A DNA stretch of 64,000 nucleotides from assembly GCA_030248215.1 (NCBI GenBank), contig JASANG010001668.1, positions 1 to 64,000 on the forward strand, written 5' to 3'. Below are positions 41,495 to 53,810 of this stretch, in pieces (the first letter of the stretch is position 1; every line of letters starts with the position of its first letter). Both the position numbers and the translations under genes were made by a program. Below the pieces are notes generated by a model. That model made no database searches. It was not told the origin of the DNA and worked only from the letters and a program-made list of their open reading frames with translations. The stretch comes from Enoplolaimus lenunculus. Its lineage: Eukaryota > Nematoda > Enoplea > Enoplida > Thoracostomopsidae.

Positions 41495-41919
41495 CTAACG
41501 TACCCTGCTAAATCGGGTTCGCGTCAGCTGTTGAACTGCACCAGACAACGGCATCAGTTTCGGTGGTTGATGCAAAACCGGCTGTGTTGTAAATATCGGT
41601 GCCGGTTGTACGATCGGGCCAAAAGGACAGCAAATATAAGCTTTGCTTGCTTGGCACACGGTTTTTGGTTGATGCAAACATAAGCTGGGTGGCATAGTCC
41701 TAGTCGAATCGTTTAAAGCATAATTTCGTTCAGCGTCGTGGCATGGTCTAAGGGATAGCTCGGGTTGTTCAACCAGTAACTCCCCGTGAGAAGACGGTGT
41801 CCATGAGATGGAGTCGCCTAAATGCTGACATACTTCTGGTATGATAGGGTCTAAAAGGGGAACAGATGTTGGAATATAGTTGGATTTTGGGTACTCTGTA
41901 GTAGTTGTTGCGTTTGTTC

Positions 41920-41962
<43 letters not shown>

Positions 41963-44477
41963 CGTTGTTGTTGCTGTTGCTTGTGTGTTTTGGCGATTTT
42001 TGACCCGATATACTGCTGCAATTAGCTGAGACGCCACTGTTGCTAATGATCTTTGATGATTTGATGTAGTGCTGCTACTGTGCTTACTGTACCCAGAATA
42101 GCCGAAATCAGTTTGGGGCGAGGGTCGGATCCATTTGAGAAACGCTGCTGTAAATCTGTTCGAGTCAGCTGGGTTGTGATACTGCGGCGAACTGTGACTA
42201 GCAGGTGTTGCTGGATGTGAAATTCGATTGAGATCAATAAAAATTGGGGCTGTCGGGTGGCGTTTTACGGCAGAATTTGGCGTTGGAATCGGCGGTGTGG
42301 TATTGACCAACGACAGACTGTCGAATTGCTGTGAGTCATCGTTAGACTCGATGTCATCGTGCTTTCGACTAAAAATTCAAATATTTAAATACGTTTAATT
42401 TTCAAAAATATTTTAATTTTACGGTTCAAAAATAAAACCGCACACTCGAAAGAAATGGTGAGTCAAATTGACTCTCTCCGAAACAGGCTCTACGGGACTA
42501 CACAAACTGAGTCAAATTGCACTCCGCCAGAATCAAACGTGCGAGTTACTGAGTCGCACGTCTGACTCTAGAAGAGTCGAATGTGACCCAGGTTGTATAG
42601 TCCCGTAGAGCTATTTCGGACAGAAACCAATTTGACTCACCATTTTTTTGCAGTGCATGTCTCGATTTTTTCGCAATTCTTGAAATTTCAAACACTTTTT
42701 GATGTTGCAGTTTTGAAATACGTTGTAGATAGCTTTAAGTCAATGGTTGAAGTGTATGTTTTGAGTTAAATAACCATTTGGTCCTTGTGTGCTATTCTAC
42801 GGTAGTTTTTGATGTTTTTATTTTGATTCAACCTAACTATAAAGCATCATGAAAGCATAATACTTTATCAATAGCTGCTATGCACATTTGAGAATATACA
42901 CGTTTTATGGATCATGTTAAGATCAGCGTCGGAACATTTTTCTGTGGGTCTGGAATTGAGTAAACTTACGCTTTAGACTAATTTTTTTTCTTAGGCTTAG
43001 GGTTTAGGTATAGGCATATCCTTACGCTTAGGCTTACGCTTAGGCTTAGGCTTAGGCTTACGCGTAGGCTGAGGCTTAGGCTTGAAAAAATGCTTAAAGC
43101 TCTGTTTCGCCGCTGTTCCATACATTGCCCATTTTTATCCTACAATTTACCGTTTCCAAACCTTATATCGTACAAAGCATCCGACTGCAATAATAACCAC
43201 AAACATGGTAATTGCGAACAAACCAACAAACGTTGCGCTGTTAAAGTATTTAAATGCGCCATGGTTGATTTGCTTTTTGAAATCTGTATCGACAATGTCA
43301 TAGGATCGATGCTCACACAGTTCACCAGTATACTCAGGAGGACAGCTGGAAAAGCGTGCATTTTTACTGGCATCAGTGAAGTCAGAAGTCAAAATTCGAC
43401 TTATAAATTCACGTCTGTTCAAATACAGACAGCCATTTTAGCGATACAGCACTGAAATTCTTATTTTGCACAACAGGATCGATGTTATTCAAGGAGAGTG
43501 TAAAATAGTTCATTAAAACAATCGCTTTTGATCAGTAAAATCCTTCCCATTGACAGATTATGAGAATCAAAAGATTCGCCTGCACATTGGCTGAGTTGCA
43601 AACACACGACTTTATTAAGTCGAACTTTGATTTAAGTCGATTTCGGGCCTAAACGTCAAGGAGAAACTTAACGTTTACGGGTCGAAATTTTGATAAATTA
43701 GCAGCACCTGGAGGTGCGAACTGTCCCGTTTTAAAGTTACCACTAGTAGCTAAAAACTATTACACACTTCAGCAAATATTGATTTTTTTGGAAAATTAAA
43801 ATGCTCGTTGAAAACTTCCGACTTAAGTCAAAACTACAAAACTTTAGTAAAATCTTGACTTTAGTTAGCATTCGAACTCAAATGATGGTACAACTGCCCA
43901 GTAATTGTCCAATTTGAAAGAGAAGACGGACGCTATGTGGACAATCGAAAAATTAAGTTTCAGAAGTTTAAGTTTCAACCATGACGCCTATTTCCAATTT
44001 TAATCTTGAATTTTTCAAAGTATATCGTCATAACTTTATACTCTTAATCTTTTCATCTTTAATTCATTATTGTTTTTATTTAATTCTCACTTAAAACTTA
44101 CGGCCCATCATGTCCAAGATCAGGGACCACGTGGTTCATGTAAAGATCAGGGACCGAACGTTTTTCTATGTGAATGCAAAAGAGTAAACTTCAGCTTTAC
44201 ACAATTTTTTTGCTTAGGCTTAGTCTTAGGAATAAGCTCGTTCTTACGCTTAGACTTATCGGCTTAGTCTTAGGAATAAGCTCTTTCTTACGCTTAGACT
44301 TAGGTTTAGGCTTGTAAATCAGCTTACGCTATTGTAACAGCCCTGTTCTTTACATTGGCCAAACTTACAAACAGTGATACGTCGCCGTTGGTGCTCCTGT
44401 CGGCTCAATCGTAAAACAAATCCCTTCGTTTCGACAATAATGATCGCGGAACACCGTATCAGTGCACGGCTGATAAT
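41495..44477 (-). CDS. Membrane-anchored EGF-family growth factor (LIN-3/Spitz/neuregulin type)
   Basis: Three exons join in frame on the minus strand: 44369-44477 (or starting at 44469), 43151-43345 and 41495-42368. They give one complete EGF module: CTDTVFRDHYCRNEGIC, a long loop, then YHCFCPPEYTGELC. All six cysteines are spaced as in EGF ligands, and the CxC pair is created exactly across the splice junction. About 35 residues later comes one membrane segment (FVGLFAITMFVVIIAVGCFV), then KVWKR and a Ser/Thr/Pro-rich cytoplasmic tail of about 290 residues with a poly-Thr run. This is the plan of ErbB/EGFR ligand precursors, released by rhomboid or ADAM cleavage. The 5' end is unsure: a candidate exon at 44978-45002 with a strong donor would begin MEFGQITK, with no signal peptide. 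The first intron holds family B and the second holds families B and C. Confidence 0.82.
41919..41980. repeat. (GTT)n microsatellite inside the EGF-ligand coding exon
   Basis: Plus-strand GTT repeats encode a run of about 18 threonines in the minus-strand cytoplasmic tail. Length polymorphism would change the protein without changing frame. Confidence 0.9.
42443..42655. mobile_element. Palindromic MITE with AP-1-like repeats (family C), in EGF-ligand intron
   Basis: 213 bp, from CACTCGAAAGAAATGGTGAG to CATTTTTTTGCAGTG, flanked by CA on both sides. The same layout as other family C copies. Confidence 0.85.
42908..43127. mobile_element. TTAGGC-bearing MITE (family B), in EGF-ligand intron
   Basis: GGATCATGTTAAGATCAGCG at the left and CATACATTGCCC at the right, with the longest TTAGGC-like tract of the family between (43005-43085, about ten imperfect units). 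Worn ends; the flanks ATTTTTAT/GTTTTAT are only similar. Confidence 0.65.
44131..44358. mobile_element. TTAGGC-bearing MITE (family B), in EGF-ligand intron
   Basis: TTCATGTAAAGATCAGGGAC at the left and TGTTCTTTACATTGGCC at the right. The inner block around TTAGTCTTAGGAATAAGCTC is duplicated in tandem (about 44220-44250 and 44265-44300). The right end lies within a few bases of the splice donor at 44368. Confidence 0.7.
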
Positions 44478-45002
44478 CTTGCGGTAAAGCAAAATCGTCT
44501 GCAAACAATAAAATTACGGTCTAAAATGGCTCAAACGCGGACGCAAAGAGGCAATTTACCGGTTTAGTATTTAGATCCTCTGCTATTTTTATAGCCTGTA
44601 TTCTCAAATGTGTGTAGCACATATCGCCAGTTGGTGATAGGTGTGTGTAACTTTTGAATTTACTCAACAGAAAGCTTTGAAATTGATCTAGATTTTCAGG
44701 TTTGAGCCTACTTCTGAGTAAAAATTTAGCATTGCAAGGTCAAAGGTTTGAGTTAAAAAGCTTACGTATCATTAACTGGTGGTAGATGCTATACGCATTT
44801 GAGAATATGTGCTATAATGCCGCTATAATGCCAGGTTAAAAGCGAGTATCAAAACAGTAGCTTGTGGTCAGCGTTCAAAAATCAACTTTGGGGGGAATGT
44901 TTGTTTTTCTCATATTCCTTTTTTACAGCTTCAAACAATGATTTATACCACAGACGTCAATAAGAACACTTACTTACCTTTGGTTATTTGGCCAAATTCC
45001 AT

Positions 45003-45126
45003 TATATACCAACAATCGTTTAGCGAAATGATTGATCAAACAGCACAGTGAACGAAACGTAGACGTCAAATAAGCCTAAAACAATTATTTACATTTAAAT
45101 AAGGAAGCGCTCTACTTTTTGACTAT
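45003..45126. other. Possible 5' region of the EGF-ligand gene
   Basis: No signal-peptide exon was found here. A strong donor-like GTAAGTAAGTG lies just downstream on the minus strand at 44977. Confidence 0.25.
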
Positions 45127-45380
45127 CACTGTAAATTTCAGTGAGTTGGTTTTAACTCAGACTGAGAGTCAAATCACTCAGTCTGAGTTAGGACTATCAG
45201 AACTCAGAATTTTGAGTTGATTCAGCTCATTCTCAATTAATTAATCAACTCGCCCAGAGTCAACTCAACTGAGAGTGAGAATCAACTCAACTCAGAGTGA
45301 GTTTAAGTTTACTGATATTTATTCAGAAATAACCAACTCGCTAGCTGAATTGATTAATCAACTCATTGGAATTTACAGCG
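45127..45380. mobile_element. MITE with AACTCA repeats
   Basis: CACTGTAAATTTCAGTGAGT at the left and the matching inverted end at the right (ACTCATTGGAATTTACAGCG) give imperfect 22-bp terminal repeats. The 254-bp body is built of CAACTCA / TGAGTTG units in both orientations. No coding. The CACTG end suggests kinship with family C. Confidence 0.7.
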
Positions 45381-46130
45381 TATTTTAATGCCGTTTGGCC
45401 ATGGCCGAAGCTACATCTGGCGAGCAGCCTTCACGGAGTCAACCATAAAAGACTTTTGTTAATTTCGTCAAAAAATTGCGTTCTGCTGCAGATTCGGTTA
45501 TAGTTTGAAAACTTCTCAAAGTTATGAAGTGACCACTAGTTTGTTTGAATTTTTTGAATTGTGTCTAAACATTCGTTAGGTTAACCGGAATGGAGAGCGT
45601 TAATCTCAACACTGCGTCCGGCATTGTCCGGAACTGTATAACAATGCATGTTGAACTCGTTCAGGCACCCTGTAAGAATTTGTAAACATGGCTCCGGAAG
45701 GTCGTCACACGACAAGTATGGTGACACATTTTGCAAGCGGAACATTTACTCGGAAGTGGGTCAGTCGAAGCGGAGACGGTAGTTCCTGGTTCCTGATACC
45801 AGTTTTAATGTTCAATTTGTGTCATTTCTTCAATATCTGACACCGTAAAATTTAGAAATGTTTTTGTAGCTTACCTTGAATTAGTTACCGTAAGTCCAAA
45901 ATTGATGGTTAATAGCTTATTTAAGTTATGCAGGATGATACTATTAAAAGTAGCTGAATCAAAAGCGACGACTTCCACCAGTGAACTCATGCTATTTCAA
46001 TAAAACAAGAGTATTTTACAGATAAACAATGTCTGAAAATAGTATAAATTTAAATATGCTTCATTCATGAATAAATTTTGCTGTTCCATAAGAACGACAT
46101 GAGTCAAAGGTTGACAAATTAAGGCCATGT
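45381..46130. other. No gene seen
   Basis: Mostly unique DNA with short frames. Nothing with domain content. Confidence 0.4.
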
Positions 46131-46333
46131 AAGTGGATCGTGTTTCTATAGGACTGCAATAGGGTACACTTAAGTTTTAGACTATTTGTTTGCTTTGGCT
46201 TTTAGGCTTATAGTTATAAGCTCATTCATACGCGTAGGCTTTTAGGCTTTAGATAGAAGCTCATTCATGCGCTTAGGCCTTGGTTTAGGCTTAGGAATAT
46301 GCTTACACCCAGTAACGGCCCTGTTCTGTACAT
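46131..46333. mobile_element. TTAGGC-bearing MITE (family B)
   Basis: GGCCATGTAAGTGGATCGTG at the left and CTGTTCTGTACATTGGCC at the right, with repeated GGCTTTTAGGCTT / CTCATTCATGCGCTTAGG units inside. The flanks ACAAATTA/ACAAATGC are similar. Confidence 0.65.
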
Positions 46334-48230
46334 TGGCCACAAATGCTAATCGCACGAAGTTAACACTATTATGCACTGGATTACGTATATAGGAACTAGC
46401 TTAAAATACTCAAAAACCAAAACTTGCCGCTACCATTTGAGTAACGCAAATGTTGTTCTTTCTTCTAGCAGTGACATATTGCGGTACTTGCACGCTTTCC
46501 TTAAACTTAAGTCTGCAACCAAGCCTAAGTCTAAAGCTTATGAATAAATAGGCTACTTATGAACCTAATACTAGCCTAGTGATGTCAAAACAAAACAGAA
46601 TTTCGACAACTCTGGGGTGGGCAGCGCTACAGAACCTGTAGTGCCACAAGCAGGCTAAGTTCGAAAATAATGATAACATAGCTAGTTGATTTTAATCCAA
46701 TCATTTATATAGTTATTCCAGCAAGCCAATAAATTGTAATACAGCATCGTAATTCGTAGACAATATTTACAAGAACATTAAGTTTAACTACTAAACAAAT
46801 ATTAGAATTGGTTATGCGTTTGGCTTGAGGGAACCCAGAAATCGTGTGGTCCTATGGTAAACAAAAATGGTCCCAAAATGCAGCTAATTATGAGCCAAGG
46901 TTGAATATTTTCACGCAGAACGGCTTGTTTTATGTTCCTTTGCAACTCTATGACCGATGTTTAATCGCTAATTTTGAAACCAAAGGCGTTATTATAACTT
47001 AAAATTAACTATAAAATCATATGGTTTATACATGTTTAAATAAACAATCACGCAATGGACAAAATCCGCCCACGCAGAGGCGTGAAGCAGAGTATCGATC
47101 AGGGCCGTGAGAAGCGCCCACCGACCCGCCAGTCGAGGGCAGGGCGGTATGCCAGGAGAAGCTATTTTTGCCCGAGACATAAATTCGTTCTTTCGTCATT
47201 TTCAACTTGCTAAAATGCAAAATGTACAATCATGAAGTCTTTTCTGAAGGCCATTTTAAATATGCTAATAAATTAGCTGTACAAAAAAATAGTAGAAGTT
47301 GAATAAATAATTATTGAACTGGGCGCGAGCTGACGCTCTTGCCCCGGTGAAAATTTCCCGACTATACAGAACCCCACCGGAGATGTTGTATTTGTTATTA
47401 ATTCGAAAAGTCTCAGGCCGTCACAATGCAATTGATCAATTACCAAATGGATAATTAAAATCAGCAAATAAAACATTAAAACGGTGCGAAATAAAAATGA
47501 GTCAAAATTGTAATAAACACCCGGAATGCCTGACGTCATCACTACGAAACCCGTAAAACTGGTTCTATCGTACCGTTTTCGTGTTTTGTTTAAAGTGTAC
47601 TTTTACCGTTGTTACACCGTGGTCTTGGACAAAACGAGGGTTTCATGACCGTACTACAATCAAAAATCAACCCCGTTCTAAAAACTATGACCCAGGCGCG
47701 TAGCCAGCGTAGATCTGGTGGGTGTATACCCCCATTTCAAAGAACCAATAAATCTTTTACGCCTGTTGCTAATGGATTTAATACTGAAATAATCTCAGAT
47801 CAGCGCGATCAAACGATCCAATCACCGTTTCTGAACATTCACATATTTGACATTTCAACTGGGACTCAACAATTTTTAAATTGAGTCAAACTTTTCGCTC
47901 GTTTTACGTTCGCAATTTCTGCAAAACTCAACCTTTGTTATAACTCCTAATTGCTTCAACCCGTTCTAATTGAAAATCACGGATGCGTATTTATGCTGTT
48001 ACCGTGTTGTCGCTGAATTTGAAAATTGACAGACCGCGGTCACCTGCGAACAAGCACGGAATAAACAAACCAATTTTCAACTGAAACAAGTATTCCTGCT
48101 GGAGAGTTTCCGTCAAACCATAGAATTTGTTTTTTTGTTAATTTCCTGACCGGAAAATTTTAAAAAACGCAAATATTTCTTACGGAGCAGTAACCCAAAA
48201 TGATCTGGTGGAACAGCGACATGATCCAGA
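46334..48230. other. Non-coding stretch with a GC-rich patch
   Basis: 47050-47165 is markedly GC-rich (CGCCCACGCAGAGGCGTG and neighbours), with overlapping short frames on both strands. None is recognisable. 47609-47884 is an open frame across repeat-like DNA (GCGCGTAGCCAGCGTAGATC resembles family E ends). No gene is supported. Confidence 0.35.
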
Positions 48231-48234
48231 CATT

Positions 48235-48335
48235 TACATATAATATATATTATATAAATAATATATATAGATATATAATATAATATATAATGTATATAAT
48301 ATATATTATATTATATATTTATATGTATATATCTG
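48235..48335. repeat. AT simple repeat
   Basis: About 100 bases of TA/TATA with several perfect palindromes; able to form cruciforms. Confidence 0.9.
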
Positions 48336-48814
48336 CAAAATGTTTCTCGATTTCCTGTCCGAAAACATTAAATTTAAAATTGAATTTTGAATTCACACCT
48401 GTGGTTTTTTCACTGTCTATTCACCGCGAATACGGCGATTTTCGGAGTACCAAATGTGATTTTAGACATTGAAACCCTTTCGTTGTCATTTAAAACCCGC
48501 TAACCTGGCGTTTATAAGCGATACTGAACGTCCAGCGCCGTATTCGAGCGAAACCTTTATCCAAGAGCGTAGCCAGGATTTCATTCAACAAAATTCAAAA
48601 AATTTTAGTCTGGATTATATTTCGTAATTTGAGACATAAAATAAAAACGGATTTACTTAGACAACTGTATGGTAGGCGTTTGAATACCGCACAATGTATA
48701 TATCTCAATTCGGTTGCGGATCCGTGGCCAGAGGGGGCGCGGCGGTGACCTCAGCCTCGTTCAAAAGATTTGGCGAGATAATGAATTTAAACATAAATTT
48801 GTGCGTCTTTTGCA

Positions 48815-48982
48815 GGCCGGTAGCCAACTCACCTTGCTAGGGGGGGCTAAAATTTTATTAAGAGAATTCCATTAAAGATTTTCAATCAGTTACCAGCAAG
48901 GTTGAAAATTCTCTAGGGGGGGCAAAATGGTTCCAGGGGGACTGAGCCCCCCTGGCCACCCCCTTGGCTACGGGCCCGGTCT
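48815..48982. mobile_element. GGCCCGTAGCCAG-family MITE (family E)
   Basis: CAGGCCGGTAGCCAACTCAC at the left and CTTGGCTACGGGCCCG at the right form inverted ends. Inside are TTGCTAGGGGGGGCTAAAAT and the mirrored CTAGGGGGGGCAAAATGG, with CAGCAAGGTTGAAAATTCTC between. G/C homopolymers lie near both ends. Confidence 0.7.
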
Positions 48983-49435
48983 TGTCACATCTTTGTATGC
49001 ATCTCCAAAATTTTTTGGACCCTGAAACAAGGTGAACTGGCTATGGACCTGCATGGTTGTTTTAGTCTGTTGTCTAGTCAAAATTTAGACCATAATATTG
49101 AAAACACAGTAGAGCAAAGTCAGTATACTACTTTGGGAAGGTACGTTACGTAGAAAATTTTTGACCTCAAGATCCGTTAAAGATTAATCTCGAAGCCTGT
49201 GAGCCGTAGCTTTTGTTGTCTCTACAAAAATTTCGGGAGAAGATGAATTCCAGCTTCGGTCCGCCCATGAACCGTGTGGTTACTCATTTATCCGCAGCAA
49301 AAAATAGAGCTAAACTGAAAAATAGGAAGCATGAGTCAGCTTAAAAAACTTGAAATTACTATGCTAAATAGTTGGTTCCCCTGAAAACCATTTTGAAATT
49401 AAAAATCTTATCATCAAGTTTATCTCTCTATCTTT

Positions 49436-50220
49436 ACGGTGTAACGCTACACTGAGCTGCACGATACCTGCGAATAGCTGCGGGTACCCACGGGTAAACG
49501 TGGGTACGGGTAGAAAAATTTTGACGCGGGTGTGCATGCTGAGAAAAGAATTTCAAAACGCAGGTAAAAACTAGTGATTCTTTACCCGTCTAAAGTTTTC
49601 ACAAAATAACGGCTAACTGCGGTTTAAAGTACATAAAACTAGTATCGCTCACAAATAATGCAGGTTGCTAGGGAATATTTTTCACTTACATTTTCAACAG
49701 GAAACTTTTGGAGTACAGTTTATCATAATGCATTTGGACACATTCTTCCTTGTTCCTATAAAGGTTATATTTTTCTCTGGCTTGAATAATATGTTCACAA
49801 GGTTTTCTAATTGAAATCTTAAGACAAATTGCGACGAAACAATAAAAAATGTGTGATTATACGATCTTAACTACAATGATTTCGTACAAACAAGAACGTT
49901 TTGATTCGCTGATCATGATTACCTATCGGCAAACAACGTGGTTTTACCGGTGAGGTGTAACGTGCAATATTGTCCATTGTTGCATTTTTTACTGGAATGG
50001 TTTGTTTTCAAAGTTACTAATAAAGAGTTCTTTAACGTAAGTCGAGTGGCTAACATCTAGACACTGTATAATTAATTACGCAATTGTATTGAACACAGAA
50101 GAAAAAAATAAGGGTTGGTAAACACTGGTAGTGGATAAAGCAATTTTGCGCGGATATACGCGCGGTAAAAAAATTTCCCTGGTAAAGCGCACGAGTGAAA
50201 AATCTTTACCCACTTCACCT
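49436..50220. repeat. Decayed element with CGGGTA subterminal repeats
   Basis: 49460-49600 has CTGCGGGTACCCACGGGTAA and related CGGGTA units. 50150-50215 has GCGCGG/TTTACCC units in the opposite sense. It is likely a hAT-like element of about 0.8 kb; the ends are not sharply defined. Confidence 0.35.
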
Positions 50221-51424
50221 TTAATGTCGCATGTTTTCAAATCAGAGTGGTTTCACGGTGTTGCGGTCTCTAGAAATTTGCGCATTGCTACTTAGGAAGG
50301 CCACAGTAGCCAAACCATATTCCTGCACTTATGTCTAAGCCTGAGCGAAACTTATTTCAAGGTATAAACACGCTATATATCGCAGTCTACCCAGAAAAAC
50401 GGGACATCCCTAAAAGCAAATTGGGCCCAAAAACTTAATGATGAACGCAATCTTTTGCTCGGATTATGCAATAACAACAAACCGGACACTTTGGCCGTGG
50501 CCCAAATCGGGCCACAAGCGACTTATCAAGCACAAACAGGGAACGCTGCTTTTCGCCTAAAATGCTTTCCGCTTAAAAATTAATAGGCTAAATGTTAAAC
50601 CAGTTGAAGAAACAGCAACTTTCGAATTGACGCCAAAAATAACACTAATACCGGATTACTTCGTGCACCTTAAGCTAAAAATGTATCTGACTTTAGATTG
50701 TATAGTTTCATGATTATAAGACTTATGTATTTAGTAATTTTATAAAAACAACTTTAACTGTGACATTCTGACAAATAATATTTAGAAATGACCAAATATA
50801 CTAAAAATATTAACTGATTGTTCCTCGCATGTTTTTCACCGTGAGAAATAAGAAAATCAACCAGTTCTATCTGCTTTAGAATAACGCCACCCACGGAACG
50901 CGTAGGCTGGCGGGGGTAAGTTTTTTTTATCTTTCGCGACGCATTAAAGACTGAACAATTTTGAAATCAGGGGTGTAGCGAGGATTATTATGTCGGGAGG
51001 CGATGACCACTTCTAAAAATGTTTTACGAAACGATTGTATATTTAAGGATTAAAATTTTTATTCGGCAGATACTGCCTGTAAACAAGCGTTTTTTCAGAT
51101 ATTTCGCAGAAATTTCCACGGTATATTTTGAGTATCTCCCCGTACCCCAGGTATACGCCAGTGTTTAAAACACTGATTTTCTGTTCATTTTTCTCATAAG
51201 AATCAGCTGACCCATCGAGTTCATTTTGTTTGTATTTCGTAAAATGTTCCACCTACAGAACACGTAGGCAGGTATTTGGGTAGATTCTAATTATTTTTTT
51301 TGCGGAACAAGCAACGGTTAACGTCAACCAGAATATTTGTTAAGAACATAGCTAAAAATATTAAATGGATGTTTAGTTTGTTTTTAGGTTTCAAATTTCT
51401 GTCAGACGGAAAGTGCAACATGTA
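50221..51424. other. No gene seen
   Basis: AT-rich DNA with short frames. Single GGGGTGTAGCGAGG-type fragments (near 50970) recall family E ends. Confidence 0.4.
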
Positions 51425-51590
51425 ACCAGGCCCGTAGCCAGCGCACCTTGGTAGGGGAGCTAAGAAATTTTTCATGACGAGCATATAAGTATTTTCGATG
51501 ACTTACAAGAAAGGTTGAAAATTTTTTGGACGGGGCTACCATTTTTCCAGGGGAGGGCGTGCCCCTCTAACTACAGGCGCACATTACCCG
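51425..51590. mobile_element. Family E MITE
   Basis: AACCAGGCCCGTAGCCAGCG at the left and CCTCTAACTACAGGCGCA at the right (worn). Inside are CACCTTGGTAGGGGAGCTAA and GACTTACAAGAAAGGTTGAA, shared with 55800-55900. Confidence 0.6.
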
Positions 51591-52160
51591 GCAAAATTTA
51601 GCTGTCAGGAACGTTGCTTGAATTGAATTTCGATCCGGTATAAACTCGTTCAAAAACAATTTCAGCAAGCATAAGCGAGTGAGGTAATTTTTTTGCTTTG
51701 AAATTATGGAAGTTTATTCTATAATTCCAGCAGGCAACAGTGTTTTATATTCTCGTGTTATTGGAAATTTCGGATACGGATATATCCAGTGATTTCTCCG
51801 ACCTTTTTACGCGTCCCTGTGAGCTGCCAGAATGGCATTAATGTCTGCAACGCTACGGTGTTGCGTAGTCTAAACCAGAAACACATTTGAACGACAATAA
51901 GCGTATCCCTAACAAAAAATGTAAATGAAAAAATGTGAAGTGGTAAAATGGTAAAACCCCTATCAGGCAGACATAGGCGTTCAATCCCCTTATACGCAAC
52001 GCCCAGACCAAAACTATTTTTACAACCTATTCACTGGTTGAATTACTCCCACACACAACAAGGAATTATTAAGCCTAGCAAGTGTTTGTAAAACCCGGCT
52101 GTTAAGCCAATAAATGATTGCCTAAAAAGTATATAAACGTTCTTCAAACAGGGGTGTATA

Positions 52161-52314
52161 ATATGTCGTAGGCCAAGCCGTAAATTCAGCATAATTGCAA
52201 ATTGGGTTAGTTTAGTGCGACAATTCTGCCATCGGCTAGCCCAAGTCGTAATTTTGCTTTGAATCAGCCCGAATGGTGAATTGGGCTGAATTACGTCTTG
52301 GGCTACGACATATA
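52161..52314. mobile_element. MITE with ATATGTCGTAG ends
   Basis: ATATGTCGTAGGCCAAGCCG and the inverted GTCTTGGGCTACGACATAT form terminal repeats of over 20 bases around a 154-bp body. The body is itself made of AATTGGGCTGA / CAGCCC units. The TA at the outer edges could be a target duplication. The 107-codon frame across it is fortuitous. Confidence 0.7.
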
Positions 52315-52684
52315 CAAGGTGAGTAATATAGCAGATATATGTCCCACCGTGGAGAAAAGAAATCACGTTTAATCGGTTTTAGAATAACGGTCTGAGGTTT
52401 GAAGCCCGAAAAATTGTACTTTATCATCATAAGGCGATACGCTGCCGCAGTTGTATCATGGTTACACCATCTGTGTGCAAAGTGTTGTAAAAACTATTTT
52501 AGCGGTGCAAACTGCAGTATTAATAATATTGTTGCAAGAACGGTTGTATAAATTTGTAGCTAAAAATTGTACTGAGAACTTGAATGAAGCGATAAATCAA
52601 GTTAGATATATAGTCTAAAGGTAAAGAAACCTACATACTTATGACCTGGCTGCTAATGGTATTTTCAGGGCCGTAACATTTGTT

Positions 52685-52874
52685 TGCCCATGTTACTTTA
52701 AGGGGCGTTCAGGTTTCTGGTGGGTCCGTAACAAAGCAGGTTTAGATTCTAGATTACATTTTTTGCTTAGGCTTACGCTTAGGTTTAGGAACTCGTTTTT
52801 GCAACGCTTAGGCTTAGGCTTGGACTGAGAAATACGTTTAATCTACTGTTACGCCCGTTAAAGTAACATTGGCC
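52685..52874. mobile_element. TTAGGC-bearing hAT MITE (family A)
   Basis: TGCCCATGTTACTTTAAGGG at the left and TTAAAGTAACATTGGCC at the right. A perfect 8-bp duplication CATTTGTT lies at 52677-52684 and 52875-52882. Inside are GGTTTAGATTCTAGATTACA, a TTAGGC-like tract, GCAACG, a second tract, and AATCTACTGTTACGCC. Confidence 0.92.
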
Positions 52875-53388
52875 CATTTGTTTGAGGCCATTTCTACAGT
52901 CTGATGCTTGTGTTAACACTTAAACCGCAGCATAAGGATAAGTCTGAATCTAAGCTTAATCTTAAGCCTAAAAGCAGAAATCTTAGTTTAAATCCTAAGC
53001 ATAACTCGATTACTGTATAGAAGTTGCGTTTGGATTAGCGACCCAAACTGAAAAAAATACGAGTACTGTTGGAAATAGTTAAAATCATTCTTTCACAGAT
53101 TTATTTCAACCGATTTTTTTTAATTTCTATTGCGTGCATATTTTGAATCGAACTTTTAAATTCACAGAATCCACAATTTTATCAGTTCGTTCAAAAACGA
53201 GTTTAAGCCCTATTCACTCGTGCAAGTTTTTGCTGCGAAAACATACAACATGGCTTTAATAGAACACTGACATTTTATGAATGAATGTTCACAATGTGAT
53301 CTAACTGAAAAAACGAATTAAACACAGTATTATAAACACGGTAATATGCAAGCGAGATTCAAAGCATAAGTATCACCAGAAATTCGGC

Positions 53389-53810
53389 CTATTATAGAAT
53401 AGGACCGTGACATTAGTATTAACATATTCCTAAACCTAAGCATAATCCTGAGCAAAAAATAGTCTAAAGCTCAAGCTTGCTTACTCAATTGCAGTCCCGC
53501 CGAAAAACATTCCACCCCGATCTTCACATGGGCCAAAATTCAACGTGACTAGAAAACAGCGTGTTTTTAGACTTTCGAATAATTTTCCAGATTCTAAGCA
53601 TCAGAGATCATTGTTATGGCCTTTCGAGATGAAATCCTTGATACGCACATGGGTGTGAAATACTAAGCATACACTACAAATTGTAATTTTAGAGTTAGGA
53701 ATAGGAATATGGTCATTCTTACGCTTAGATTTAGGTTTAGGCTTAGACTTAGGCTTAGGAATATGCTTATAATACTGTTACGCTCCTGTTCTTCACATTG
53801 GCCACCTTTT
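53389..53810. mobile_element. Two partial family B MITEs facing each other
   Basis: 53395-53530 reads inward from TATTCCTAAACCTAAGCATA to GATCTTCACATGGGCC. 53675-53805 reads GTTAGGAATAGG, TTAGGTTTAGGCTTAGAC, CTCCTGTTCTTCACATTGGC. Together they could be one element split by about 145 bp of unrelated DNA. Confidence 0.55.

Noticed and set aside
43005-43090. Long TTAGGC-like array taken as an interstitial telomere or CRISPR-like array
   Set aside because: Units are imperfect with no spacers, and the array is bounded by family B MITE ends.
48720-48990. G/C-homopolymer region considered as a quadruplex promoter
   Set aside because: The G and C runs belong to the paired ends of a family E MITE.
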